Assembly (NCBI RefSeq): GCF_024505185.1
Contig: NZ_JANIBJ010000030.1
Span: forward strand, 1-56,414
Direction of reading: 5' to 3'
DNA from: Methylomonas subterranea
GTDB taxonomy: Bacteria > Pseudomonadota > Gammaproteobacteria > Methylococcales > Methylomonadaceae
Length of the DNA: 56,414 nucleotides
Below the pieces are notes generated by a model. The model was not told where the DNA came from and did not search any database. It saw nothing but the letters and a program-made list of their open reading frames with translations. This document shows, in pieces, positions 1 to 7,866 of the stretch. The first letter of the stretch is position 1. Each line of letters starts with the position of its first letter. Made by a program: the position numbers and the translations under genes.

Positions 1-1
1 T

Positions 2-205
2 TATGAACAACTGAAATGTGCTGCAGATTTGAATCGGCGTAGTATCAACAGTGAGGTTTTGGTTTGCCTTGAACAGGCGTTGATTGCCAAGAAAACCAAC
101 CCCAATGATCGCTTAAAACGGATAGAGCAGCTACGTGCGAGTATTAAGCCCAATAACATTAGCTTGGATGACATCGATCAAGCTATCGAGAATGGGCGTC
201 CATGA
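2..205 (+). CDS. Arc/FitA-type antitoxin, C-terminal part (cut by window start)
   Basis: The frame is open from base 2 and ends at TGA 203-205. The visible 67 residues begin inside a ribbon-helix-helix-like segment (DLNRRSINSEVLVCLEQAL) typical of Arc/FitA antitoxins, followed by a charged helical tail ending in IENGRP, the usual C-terminus that binds a VapC-type PIN toxin. The stop overlaps the ATG of the following toxin frame (ATGA), the usual translational coupling of these pairs. Family knowledge: such proteins bind their own promoter and neutralise the toxin. The N-terminus and promoter lie outside the window. The partner toxin is broken, so this antitoxin may be an orphan. Confidence 0.75.
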   Translation, partial: YEQLKCAADLNRRSINSEVLVCLEQALIAKKTNPNDRLKRIEQLRASIKPNNISLDDIDQAIENGRP

Positions 206-615
206 TCGTTGCCGATACCAATATTATTAGCTACTTGTTCTTGCCGACGAATTATTCCGACAAAGCAAGTCAGTTGTACCGAATTGATCCTGACTGAGCT
301 GCACCTGAACTGTGGAGAAGCGAGTTCCGTAATGTGCTTGCGCTCTATTTAAGGCAGAACATACTTTCCTTGACCGAGGCATTGGCTTTGCAAGATGAAT
401 CCGAATCGTTGATGGCTGACCGTGAGTTTATTTTGCCTTCTGTCGCAGTCATGAACCTCGTTGCCAGTAGCACTTGTTCTGCTTATGACTGTGAATTTGT
501 GGCTCTGGCCCGGCAGCTATCCGTAAAGCTGGTCACTCAAGACAAAAAACTATTAAGGGAATTTCCAGAAACGGCGCTGAGTCTCGACGAATTTTTGTTT
601 CGGGCAAGCACATAG
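202..615 (+). pseudogene. VapC/FitB-type PIN-domain toxin with in-frame TGA
   Basis: Reading from ATG 202 gives MIVADTNIISYLFLP, the first PIN-domain acidic motif (VADTN). After codon 31 there is a TGA at 295-297, and the same frame then continues uninterrupted to 615 with AAPELWRSEFRNVL, YDCEFVALARQL and LVTQDKKLLREFP, the remaining PIN motifs. The stop falls in PD-stop-AAPELW, where relatives usually have tryptophan, so a single TGG to TGA change is the simplest explanation. PIN toxins are small RNases that cleave tRNA or other RNA. Without readthrough only a 31-residue fragment is made, so the toxin is probably dead. A downstream GTG at 331 could only make a fragment lacking the first catalytic aspartate. 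Confidence 0.8.
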
Positions 616-652
616 TAAGCTTCGTTTCCTATTTCAGCCGCTAGTCAAACCC

Positions 653-973
653 ATGTTCAAAATTTACAAGCGAACTATCCATATCGGCACATCGGAAAAT
701 TCTCAAGGCCGACTTGAATATCAGGTCGAAGAAAGTTCAGGTTCCAGTCTTTCCAAAATCCTGGTAATTCCGGCGATGATTGCCGGAGCTGTCGTCGGCA
801 CGCTGGTCTTTTCTGTATTTTTTGTCGTTCTGTTGATTCCGCTGGGCATCGTAGGCTACAAAGCATGGCGATTGATAAAAACGGCACAGCAACAAAACGT
901 TGGTCAAGCAGACGGTGAAAGTATTACTGCTGAGTACACGGTGATTTCCGATTCCGAACAGGATAACAAGTAA
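653..973 (+). CDS. Small membrane protein of unknown function
   Basis: A 106-residue protein. Residues 1-32 are polar. Residues about 35-75 form one long or two short hydrophobic helices (ILVIPAMIAGAVVGTLVFS, then FFVVLLIPLGIVGYKAW), followed by a polar, acidic tail. This suggests an inner-membrane hairpin with both ends on the same side. I do not recognise the family. The next gene starts eight bases after its stop, so the two are probably co-transcribed. Confidence 0.6.
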   Translation: MFKIYKRTIHIGTSENSQGRLEYQVEESSGSSLSKILVIPAMIAGAVVGTLVFSVFFVVLLIPLGIVGYKAWRLIKTAQQQNVGQADGESITAEYTVISDSEQDNK

Positions 974-980
974 GCGGTTC

Positions 981-1244
981 ATGTCTGAAGCCTTAGCCAT
1001 TACCCAGCTACTGGAAACCAGCAATAAGCTGAGTGCTTTTTGCACACAAAACGGCTGGATCATCAGCGACTCGATTGCCTATGAAATCCTCGAGCGGCGC
1101 ACCGATCGCCTGTTGATCTACGTGACGTTTCTGGAAAGTATCATGGAAGGTTCCGGTTGTCAGTGCGATCAGAAAGCCTGCTATGGGCGGTTGTGGTTGA
1201 ACCTGAACGCAAAAGGCGATATTGCCGGCGTCGAGTTGGCCTGA
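981..1244 (+). CDS. Hypothetical protein, 87 aa
   Basis: A short soluble protein (MSEALAITQLLETSNKL...). It contains three cysteines close together in GSGCQCDQKACYGRLW, which could bind a metal or form a disulfide. Spacing to the preceding membrane-protein gene is only eight bases and to the following DUF3820 frame eleven bases, suggesting one short operon. I do not recognise the family. Confidence 0.5.
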   Translation: MSEALAITQLLETSNKLSAFCTQNGWIISDSIAYEILERRTDRLLIYVTFLESIMEGSGCQCDQKACYGRLWLNLNAKGDIAGVELA

Positions 1245-1254
1245 TAATCCAAGA

Positions 1255-1464
1255 ATGCAACCGGAAGACTTACAAAAACTGGTTACAGTAGCCATGCCAT
1301 TCGGCAAATACCAAGGCCGTGTGATCGCCGATTTGCCGGGACATTACCTAAATTGGTTTGCTCGCTAGGGACTTCCCAAGGGGGAACTGGGGCAACTGTT
1401 GGCGCTGATGCAGGAGATTGACCACAATGGCTTGAGGCCAATACTCGATCTACTTAGGCGGTAA
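1255..1464 (+). pseudogene. DUF3820 family protein with in-frame TAG
   Basis: The frame from ATG 1255 encodes MQPEDLQKLVTVAMPFGKYQ then VIADLPGHYLNWFAR, the characteristic start of DUF3820 proteins (MPFGKYKG...LADLP...WFA). A TAG at 1366-1368 interrupts it at codon 38. The same frame then continues with GLPKGELGQLLALMQEIDHN to a TAA at 1464, the normal C-terminus of this roughly 70-residue family. The interrupted position is usually a charged residue, so one substitution to TAG is enough. The function of DUF3820 is not established. This is the second nonsense codon in under 1.2 kb. Confidence 0.8.
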
Positions 1465-1494
1465 TGTATTTGGCTAATAGACCTAATTTCTGTA

Positions 1495-1517
1495 TGCGAC
1501 AAATTGTCGCAATTTTT
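1495..1517 (+). terminator. Likely Rho-independent terminator after the DUF3820 gene
   Basis: A perfect inverted repeat, TGCGACA / TGTCGCA, separated by AAT, is followed by five T's. It lies 30 bases after the DUF3820 stop and would end transcription of the 202-1464 gene group. Confidence 0.6.
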
Positions 1518-1589
1518 CTGGACAGTTCATTTTTTCTTCACTAGAATGCGCCTACCTTGACCAAGGTCAATACGAATCGCAAGACTCGT

Positions 1590-1739
1590 ATCTTTTGAGG
1601 GGGGGGGAGGAAAGCGACCGCGCAAGCGGGAAAACAATAATAACCATCGCAAATGCTTAAACTGCCGCTAGCAAAGGCAGGCGTCCAAACTAACTATAAA
1701 ATCATAACGGACGGGAGCCCACACAGTGTGGGCTTTTTT
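1590..1739 (+). ncRNA. Candidate structured small RNA
   Basis: Between the DUF3820 gene and the convergent integrase lies a 150-base stretch with several possible helices: CCGC-GCAA-GCGG (1618-1629, a GNRA tetraloop), CTGCC/GGCAG (1662-1680), a longer-range CGTCC/GGACG pair (1682-1713), and a strong terminator hairpin at 1716-1734 with a T-run. It starts near a run of nine G's (1599-1607). No known riboswitch or tmRNA core is recognised. A 43-codon frame (MLKLPLAKAGVQTNYK...) runs from 1652 through the terminator hairpin, so a peptide cannot be excluded, but no good ribosome binding site precedes it. The RNA is inferred from structure only. Confidence 0.4.
1716..1739 (+). terminator. Rho-independent terminator
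   Basis: AGCCCACA / TGTGGGCT form an 8-bp stem with a CAG loop, followed directly by a T-run. It ends the candidate small RNA before the convergent integrase remnant. Confidence 0.8.
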
Positions 1740-1830
1740 ATGCCTGTCGTTTTTTGCCCCCAGCACGCATTGGTTACCGCTGAATAAAAGCAGATATATT
1801 TGCGATAGATTGCAAAACGGTCCAGCGTAA

Positions 1831-2460
1831 TCAATCTAACTCACCCTTTCGCATACCCGTGGTCAATGCCATGGGCACTTTGAGATAAAATTTGCCACCA
1901 ATTTCCTGGGCTGATCGCATCAGGCGTGTCTTTTCTTGGTCCGATAGGAATCGAACAACTTTATTGTTAACGGTTAGAGTTCGGACTTTTTTGCACGGAT
2001 TTTCATCAATGTACTGCTCTAAGACGGTATCATCTTCCTGTTGACGAGTAGCAAAATCCAAAATTGACGAGAGAACTGCCAAGTGCTTGTTGTAAGTGGC
2101 AGGTGCCAGTGAACGCTTTGGTTTTAGCTTGGTACGAATAAGATCAGGGGTGATTTCGGTTAAAATGATCTTGCTAAACTGATCATTCCACCATTGGACG
2201 AGTCGGGCACGGTCATGGTCTTTTCCAGACCACCAGGCCATATACTCGTCAGCTAATCGATTGAAGGTGATTGTGCAGGGGCGGGTGCCACTTGCTTCGT
2301 GTTCCTGAAACTCAAGAACAGAACGCGTACCCCAAATGCGGGCATCTTGCTTGCGTCTAAAGGTTTTTGATTTGATTTCCTTACCAGATTTTGTAAGGAC
2401 TGTGCGGTAACGACTTTCGCCGTTTTTTAGGCCTACCTTGCGGATGAAGAAATTTAGCAT
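1831..2460 (-). pseudogene. Tyrosine-type phage integrase, N-terminal fragment
   Basis: The 209-residue product shows the layout of a phage integrase: an N-terminal arm-binding segment (GLKNGESRYRTVLTKSGK), a SAM-like core-binding domain (FNRLADEYMAWW...ATYNKHLAVLSSILDFA), and the beginning of the catalytic domain, ending TTGMRKGEL-D. It stops just after the first catalytic arginine (R in GMRKGE). The other catalytic residues (K, HxxR, H, Y) are missing, roughly half of a normal 350-400-residue protein. It cannot recombine DNA. It lies 125 bases from tRNA-Lys on the same strand, the normal position for an element integrated in a tRNA 3' end, so it is probably the relic of an integrative element whose other part was lost. 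Confidence 0.8.
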
Positions 2461-2585
2461 CTGTGTATCCCCAATCTAGAGGGTTAAAACACAACTACCA
2501 GTAAAATCACTGTAGTCGATTGTTTTAGTACACAGTTACTGAAGCTTACAATCCTTATAACCTATTGTTCTTACTACTTAAATGA

Positions 2586-2661
2586 TGGTGGGTCGTGTGC
2601 GATTCGAACGCACGACCATCGCATTAAAAGTGCGGTGCTCTACCGGCTGAGCTAACGACCC
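2586..2661 (-). tRNA. tRNA-Lys (anticodon UUU)
   Basis: On the minus strand the gene starts GGGTCGTTAGCTCAG, has an anticodon loop CTTTTAA (anticodon TTT), a T-arm with GTTCGAATC, an acceptor match ACGACCC and an encoded CCA end. Length is 76 bases. The neighbouring integrase remnant suggests its 3' half served as an attachment site. Confidence 0.95.
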
Positions 2662-2974
2662 CCGAAATTGAATCCCTATTTTATATGGATTTGGAAGAAA
2701 GTCAAGTGTTTTACCCTTGTCCAGGGGGAGGGGTGATTCAAACTGATGTGGAAAAGATCATGCGGTGAGTTTGTCATTGCCAGCCCAATAGCTGCGGTTG
2801 GGGATTTTTCCGGGGGTTGTTCGAGTGAACTCTACGTGTTTGAAAGTCTGGAGCCAATGTGCTGCTGCCCGGACTGTTAGCGTTTTACGCCATTGGAGCC
2901 GAGGAAGATGACAAGAGGTAGCCATCAAGCAAGACATCAGTGCCGGAGCCGATAAAAAAGCTGTACTTTTCAAA
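2662..2974. other. Gene-free stretch before the iron operon
   Basis: No convincing gene is seen between tRNA-Lys and the Fur box. A minus-strand frame at 2758-2900 encodes WLQTFKHVEFTRTTPGK and resembles the tail of some longer gene, possibly a transposase remnant, but I cannot identify it. Confidence 0.4.
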
Positions 2975-2989
2975 TAAGAATAATTATCA
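2975..2989. promoter_or_regulatory. Fur box upstream of the tonB/exb/receptor operon
   Basis: TAAGAAT-A-ATTATCA matches the 7-1-7 Fur consensus TGATAAT-N-ATTATCA at 12 of 14 positions. It lies 30 bases before the first gene of the iron-uptake operon, so the whole operon is expected to be repressed by Fe2+-Fur and induced by iron starvation. Confidence 0.75.
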
Positions 2990-3019
2990 TTTACATCAAA
3001 TCCATAACAGCCTGGTTTT

Positions 3020-3253
3020 ATGAAGCTTCTCCTGTCCTTTTTTAAAGCGCCACCGGCCGTAAAACTGGAGATAGCCCCGAATGTGCTGGCCGCGCTGATG
3101 GAAAAGGGCGAACTCCATGCAACCGATTTCCGTTGCCTGGACTTGGGTTCGAAACAAATTGTCTGGCAAATGCTGTTGTCGCTGGCGATGTCGAAAATCG
3201 TCGAGGCGCGCGGCAATTGCAAGCCCGGTGAAAAAACCCGCCCGGCGCCCTGA
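3020..3253 (+). CDS. Hypothetical protein, first gene of the Fur-controlled operon
   Basis: A 77-residue protein starting MKLLLSFFKAPPAVKLEIAP, with no clear signal peptide cleavage site and no domain I recognise. It contains single cysteines in DFRCLDLG and GNCKPGEK. It starts 30 bases after the Fur box and is followed 27 bases later by another small gene, then tonB. Its position implies a role in iron acquisition or in the iron-starvation response, but this is inference only. The ribosome binding site is weak. Confidence 0.55.
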   Translation: MKLLLSFFKAPPAVKLEIAPNVLAALMEKGELHATDFRCLDLGSKQIVWQMLLSLAMSKIVEARGNCKPGEKTRPAP

Positions 3254-3280
3254 TTTCTTGTTCAACATGAGGACACCACG

Positions 3281-3511
3281 ATGAGTAAAAAGCCCTGCAC
3301 GCACGAATATCTGGCGGCCAGCGGTTCCGGCAAGGTTTTGATGTGCCGGGACTGCGGCGTAGTGCATCTGCACCTGCAAAATCTGTCGCTACGGTTCGAC
3401 ACGGACCAATTCGCCGACCTTGCCACCCTGCTGACGGCGGCGTCGAAAAAGATGGCCGATGCCCCTCTGGAAAACCAGAAATTGCCGCCCAAATTGACGT
3501 TGGTGCATTGA
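3281..3511 (+). CDS. Small Cys/His-rich protein in the iron operon
   Basis: A 76-residue protein. Its N-terminal half has a metal-site-like pattern: C and H in KKPCTHEYL, CRDC in VLMCRDCGVVHLHLQN, then HxH. This could form a one-zinc (or iron) ribbon with ligands near residues 6, 7, 26, 29, 33 and 35. A GAGGA ribosome binding site precedes the ATG. It sits between the first operon gene and tonB. I know of no assigned function; a metal-sensing or cofactor-handling role under iron limitation is a guess. Confidence 0.6.
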   Translation: MSKKPCTHEYLAASGSGKVLMCRDCGVVHLHLQNLSLRFDTDQFADLATLLTAASKKMADAPLENQKLPPKLTLVH

Positions 3512-3643
3512 CGCGCGAAGACATCCGCAAATTGCTAGCACCTGCGTATTCATTCGACTTTATAAATCCAATCCGTCGCATAGCCAGCCAACCCGCCTGG
3601 GCCAGCCAGCCAAGCATTGATCAACTGCTTAGCGTGAGGCTAT

Positions 3644-4414
3644 ATGATTGCCACTCTTTTTCTACAGTACGCCGCCGTAGCAAACAGGCCCCGGCGTCAA
3701 CCCTTTCCGACCGTTTTAAACGCAAGCCGGCCGCTTAAAACCTGGCTGGGTATCGGCGTTGCCGTGACTATTCATCTGGCTTGGCTGACATTATTACCCG
3801 AGCAACACCCGGAAACAGCCATCACGCCGCCTCAACCCATTATGGTCAGCTGGGTCGGCACCGCCGAGGCGAAAACCACGATGCAACCTGTCGCCCAACC
3901 GGTCCAGCACTCGGAGCCTGCCGTCAAAAAGCCCAAACCCAAACCGATAGCCAAGACAACTAAACCGAAACCGCTGCTGACCACTGCCAGCGAAACCGTG
4001 TCGCCGATGGCGGCTCCCAGCAGCGAACCCGAACAGCTAAAACCCCAACCGGCCCCGCCGGTCAGTTCGCAGCCTGCACCCGCGAGCAGCGTGGCCGACG
4101 CACCCACTGAAGAAAACAATCCGGCACCGACCACCCTACCCAGTTTGCATGCGGATTATCTGAATAATCCGGCGCCGGCCTATCCGGATCAATCCCGCCA
4201 GCAGGGCGAGCAAGGCCGGGTATTAGTGCGGGTGCTGGTGACTACCGACGGAACGGTCGATCAAGTCAATCTACGCAAATCCAGCGGTTACCCGCGCTTG
4301 GATTCCGCGGCGTTGGAAACCGTCAAAAACTGGCGTTTCGTGCCCGCCCAACACGGCTCTCGGGTGGTGTCCGCCTGGGTGGTCGTACCGATTTCATTCA
4401 GCCTCGAGGGATAA
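3644..4414 (+). CDS. tonB: Energy transducer TonB
   Basis: TonB spans the periplasm and passes the proton-motive force captured by ExbBD to outer-membrane receptors. The 256-residue protein has an N-terminal membrane anchor at about 30-50 (TWLGIGVAVTIHLAWLTLL), a long Pro/Lys-rich spacer (KKPKPKPIAKTTKPKP and several Pro/Glu stretches), and a C-terminal TonB domain with NPAPAYPDQSRQQGEQGRVL and LDSAALETVKNWRFVPA. It is followed after four bases by exbB. The chosen ATG has GTGAGG upstream. A dedicated TonB in the same operon as its receptor is common for siderophore systems. Confidence 0.93.
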   Translation: MIATLFLQYAAVANRPRRQPFPTVLNASRPLKTWLGIGVAVTIHLAWLTLLPEQHPETAITPPQPIMVSWVGTAEAKTTMQPVAQPVQHSEPAVKKPKPKPIAKTTKPKPLLTTASETVSPMAAPSSEPEQLKPQPAPPVSSQPAPASSVADAPTEENNPAPTTLPSLHADYLNNPAPAYPDQSRQQGEQGRVLVRVLVTTDGTVDQVNLRKSSGYPRLDSAALETVKNWRFVPAQHGSRVVSAWVVVPISFSLEG

Positions 4415-4418
4415 AACC

Positions 4419-5162
4419 ATGTCCATCAATCAAAATTTCAGCCATTTCCTGTCGCAAAGCGACGCCATCGGCCAAGCCCTGTTCATGCTACTGCTGAGCA
4501 TGTCGGTGGCCAGCTGGTACTTCATTGTCGTCAAAGCCTGGCAGGGCTACGGCATCCGCCGCCGTAGTCGGGAATTTCTGGCGCAGTTCTGGAACGCCGC
4601 CTCGCTGGATAAGGTGGCCGAAATGTTGAATCAACACCGCGACGAGGAACCGTTTTCGCACCTCACCTACCACGCCATCAACGCCAGCCGCCATCACGCC
4701 ATCCATGGCGTGCAGCGCTTGCAGGAAGCCGGTTCGGCCGGCGAATTCCTCACCCGCGCCATCCGCCGGGTCATCGACGAAGAAACCGCCAAGCTGGAAT
4801 GGGGCCTGACCGCGCTGGCTTCCATCGCCAGCACCGCGCCTTTCGTCGGTTTGTTCGGCACCGTCTGGGGCGTCTATCACGCCCTGCTGGGTATAGGCCG
4901 AAGCGGCCAGGGCTCCCTGGAGCAAATCGCCGGCCCGGTCGGCGAAGCCTTGATCATGACCGGCCTGGGCCTGGCGGTGGCGATTCCGGCCGTGCTGGCC
5001 TACAACGACTGCGTGCGCGCCAACCGCTTGCTGTTGGCGCAACTGGACGCCTTTGCGCACGACCTGTTCGCCTTTTTGACCACCGGCTCCGCCATCAATC
5101 CGCTGCTGGAAATGCCGCATGCCAACCCACGGGTGGCCTTGGCCGTGGCGGGAGAAGTTTGA
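4419..5162 (+). CDS. exbB: Biopolymer transport protein ExbB
   Basis: ExbB is the inner-membrane proton-channel scaffold of the TonB complex (MotA/TolQ/ExbB family). The 247-residue protein has the expected three membrane helices: near 15-37 (ALFMLLLSMSVASWYFIVV), near 130-155 (LTALASIASTAPFVGLFGTV) and near 170-195 (ALIMTGLGLAVAIPAVLAYN). The conserved GLFGTVWG and GEALIMTGLGL motifs are present. Its TGA overlaps the ATG of exbD by one base, indicating coupled translation and a fixed stoichiometry. Confidence 0.95.
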   Translation: MSINQNFSHFLSQSDAIGQALFMLLLSMSVASWYFIVVKAWQGYGIRRRSREFLAQFWNAASLDKVAEMLNQHRDEEPFSHLTYHAINASRHHAIHGVQRLQEAGSAGEFLTRAIRRVIDEETAKLEWGLTALASIASTAPFVGLFGTVWGVYHALLGIGRSGQGSLEQIAGPVGEALIMTGLGLAVAIPAVLAYNDCVRANRLLLAQLDAFAHDLFAFLTTGSAINPLLEMPHANPRVALAVAGEV

Positions 5163-5593
5163 TGGCATTCGGCGGCTTCGACCAACACAAAACCGCTGGC
5201 CATACCGTGGCCGAAATCAACATGATTCCACTCATCGACGTGATGCTGGTGTTGCTGGTGATCTTCATGATCACCGCGCCGATGATGACCCACGCGGTCA
5301 AAATCGACCTGCCCCAGGCCAACAGCCAGCCGCAAACGCCGCTACCGGTAGAGCCGGTCAATCTGTCCATAGATAACGGCGGGCAATTGTTCTGGAACCA
5401 GGAAGCGGTCAGCCGCGAACAGTTGCGGCAAAAACTGGCGCAACTCAGCTCGCGGCCGGACAGCGCCGAATTGCACGTACGGGCCGATAAAGGCGTCGCC
5501 TACCACATCGTCGCCGAAACCCTGGCCGATGCCACCCAAGCCGGCGTCAGCCGCATCGGCTTTGTTTCCGAGCCCGAATCAAGCAAACCTTAA
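5162..5593 (+). CDS. exbD: Biopolymer transport protein ExbD
   Basis: ExbD (143 residues) works with ExbB as the proton-driven motor for TonB. It shows a short cytoplasmic N-terminus, one membrane helix at about 22-42 containing the essential aspartate (INMIPLIDVMLVLLVIFMIT), and a periplasmic TolR/ExbD domain (ELHVRADKGVAYHIVAETLA...GVSRIGFVSEP). The start overlaps the exbB stop. Length is typical for the family (about 140). The receptor gene follows 70 bases later. Confidence 0.95.
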   Translation: MAFGGFDQHKTAGHTVAEINMIPLIDVMLVLLVIFMITAPMMTHAVKIDLPQANSQPQTPLPVEPVNLSIDNGGQLFWNQEAVSREQLRQKLAQLSSRPDSAELHVRADKGVAYHIVAETLADATQAGVSRIGFVSEPESSKP

Positions 5594-5662
5594 CCATGCA
5601 TCAGCCACCCAGCATTCCCCGCCAGGCAGCCAATCACATTGTCTTACTTAAAGGGAAAGCCC

Positions 5663-7846
5663 ATGTCTAGTCACTGTACCAATAAAAACCAGTCCAGCCG
5701 CGCCAAATGGCGCCTGGGTGCCTTGCTACCGCTGGGCGCCGCCCTGAGCGGAGCGGCCCATGCCGTGGAACCGGCCGTCGTCGACGACCGGGAAGTCGTC
5801 ATGGACGACGTCAAGGTCAAGGCGGCCCGCGAAAAAAAAGCCAACCGCTTCAAGGCGGAGAAATCCACCACCGGCAGCAAAACCGAACAGGCCTTGCGCG
5901 ACATTCCGCAATCGATCAGCGTGGTCAAGAAAGAACTGATCGAATCGCAGAATGCCTTTAATCTGACCGACGCCTTAAAAAACGTCAGCGGCCTGACCAT
6001 TGCGGCCGGCGAAGGCGGCCGCACCGGCGACTCCATTACCCTGCGCGGTTTTTCCGCCAACTCGGATCAATATGTCGACGGCGTGAAAGATAATGGCCAA
6101 TACAACCGCGACACCTTTTTCATCGAGAAAGCCGAAGTGCTGAAGGGCGCCTCGTCGATTTTGTTCGGCCGCGGCGCCACCGGCGGCGTGATCAATCAGA
6201 TCGCCAAAAAGCCCACCGGCAAGACCGGCGTCAAGGGCAGCTTTACCTACGGCAATTACGACTTCAAGCGCACCACCATCGATGCGGAAACCGCTTACCA
6301 GGACATGTCCGCCCGGCTCAACGTCATGTATCAGGACACCGATTCCTTCCGCGATTACAACGACACCAGCCGCTGGGGGATTGCGCCGTCCTTTGCCTTC
6401 AAGCTCAGCCCGGATACCGATTTATCCTTGAACCTATTGCACCAGGAAGAGGAAGGCGTGTTCGATTACGGCGTGCCGATGTGGAAGGGCCGGCCGGCCG
6501 ACGTGCCGGTCAACACCTTCTACGGCTATACCGACAACCGGCTGATGGACACCGACGTCAACGTCGCCACCGTGGCGCTGAACCATCGATTCTCGGAGGC
6601 ATTTTCGATGAAGAACACCGTGCGTTACGGCGATTACGAACGTAAATATCTGACCCACTTGTTTTCCGGCAATGCCGCTACCAAGGGCTCCAACATTGGC
6701 ACCATCGGCCGCTCGCAGGCCCTGCGGCTGAATACGCAGGAAAACGTGTACAACCAGACAGATTTCGTGCTGAAACAACCGCTGTTCGGCTTCAACAATA
6801 CCTTGATGTTCGGCAGCGAATTCGGCTGGGAAGACTACGATTACAAATCCAAGAATTCCACCGGCGTCACCCGCGTATCAGTGTTCGACCCGCTACTGAA
6901 AGGCAGCGTCGGCCAGGGCCTGGCTAGCGATTTCAGCGGCACGCTGGCCACCAACCGGCTGACTCACGCCCAAACCTATGCCGGTTATCTGCTGGACGAA
7001 TTCGAAATCAATCCGCAATGGAAACTGGTCGGCGGCACCCGTTACGACGTGTTCGAAGCCCAACAGGAGGATTTGATCGGCACGGCCAACTTCGAAAGCA
7101 GCGTGGATCAATGGAGCCCGCGCGGCGGCATCGTCTGGCAGCCGACCGATTGGCAATCCTATTACTTCAGCTACGGCAAGTCCTTCAATCCATCGGCGGA
7201 AAGCTTGAGCTTGTCGGCCAATAACGCCGACCTGCCGCCGGAACAAAACAGCAACTACGAAATCGGCGCCAAACTGGACTTGTTCGACGGCCGCTTGTCC
7301 GCCAGCGCCGCCGTGTTCCGGCTGGAAAAAACCAATGCCCGCACCACCTCGGCAATCGACCCCAATTTACAGGAGCTGAGCGGAGAAGTGCGTACCGACG
7401 GTTTCGAGCTGGGCCTGTCCGGCGAAATCCTGCCTAATTGGGACGTATCGGCCACCTATGCCTTTCTGGATGCCCAAGTGGTCAAGTCGAACAACTCGGC
7501 GGTGGGCTCGGTCAGCGGCGAGACCAAATCCTTCGAAGGCATGACGTCGGTCAACGTGCCGAAAAACAGCGGCGTGATCTGGACCAGCTACCACTTGACC
7601 GACAACTGGGAACTGGGCGGCGGTGTCTACTATGCCACCCACCGTTATGCCGACAGCGTCAACGAGGCGGTGTTGCCCGGTTACGCGCGGCTGGATGCGG
7701 TACTGGCCTACCACCAGAAGCATTACGACCTGCAACTCAACGTCTTTAACCTGACCGATACGGTGTATTACGAATCCGGCCGCACCAACTCGGCCCTACC
7801 GGGTACACCGCTGTCCGGACAACTGACGGTCAACTTTAAATATTGA
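5663..7846 (+). CDS. TonB-dependent siderophore receptor, Fiu/CirA-like
   Basis: An outer-membrane gated barrel that imports a ferric siderophore. From ATG 5663 (727 residues, preceded by AAAGGGAAA; an in-frame TTG 24 bases upstream is less likely) there is a signal peptide ending near AHA-VEP. A plug domain follows: ALRDIPQSISVVKKELIESQ, NVSGLTI, TLRGFSAN, VLKGASSILFGRGATGGVIN. The barrel ends in a terminal aromatic (QLTVNFKY). No N-terminal signalling extension is present, so it is not expected to use a FecR/FecI relay. Combination with a PiuC/YbiX-type dioxygenase resembles the fiu-ybiX and piuA-piuC arrangements, so a catecholate substrate is likely but not proven. Confidence 0.92.
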   Translation: MSSHCTNKNQSSRAKWRLGALLPLGAALSGAAHAVEPAVVDDREVVMDDVKVKAAREKKANRFKAEKSTTGSKTEQALRDIPQSISVVKKELIESQNAFNLTDALKNVSGLTIAAGEGGRTGDSITLRGFSANSDQYVDGVKDNGQYNRDTFFIEKAEVLKGASSILFGRGATGGVINQIAKKPTGKTGVKGSFTYGNYDFKRTTIDAETAYQDMSARLNVMYQDTDSFRDYNDTSRWGIAPSFAFKLSPDTDLSLNLLHQEEEGVFDYGVPMWKGRPADVPVNTFYGYTDNRLMDTDVNVATVALNHRFSEAFSMKNTVRYGDYERKYLTHLFSGNAATKGSNIGTIGRSQALRLNTQENVYNQTDFVLKQPLFGFNNTLMFGSEFGWEDYDYKSKNSTGVTRVSVFDPLLKGSVGQGLASDFSGTLATNRLTHAQTYAGYLLDEFEINPQWKLVGGTRYDVFEAQQEDLIGTANFESSVDQWSPRGGIVWQPTDWQSYYFSYGKSFNPSAESLSLSANNADLPPEQNSNYEIGAKLDLFDGRLSASAAVFRLEKTNARTTSAIDPNLQELSGEVRTDGFELGLSGEILPNWDVSATYAFLDAQVVKSNNSAVGSVSGETKSFEGMTSVNVPKNSGVIWTSYHLTDNWELGGGVYYATHRYADSVNEAVLPGYARLDAVLAYHQKHYDLQLNVFNLTDTVYYESGRTNSALPGTPLSGQLTVNFKY

Positions 7847-7866
7847 AACGCCCTTAGAACTATTTT

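Noticed and set aside
1599-1607. Run of nine G's as a phase-variation switch
   Set aside because: It is not inside or directly before a reading frame that would be switched.
2758-3222. A 154-codon minus-strand open frame over the iron operon start
   Set aside because: It runs against the Fur box and first operon gene; only its last 40 codons look protein-like and I cannot name them.
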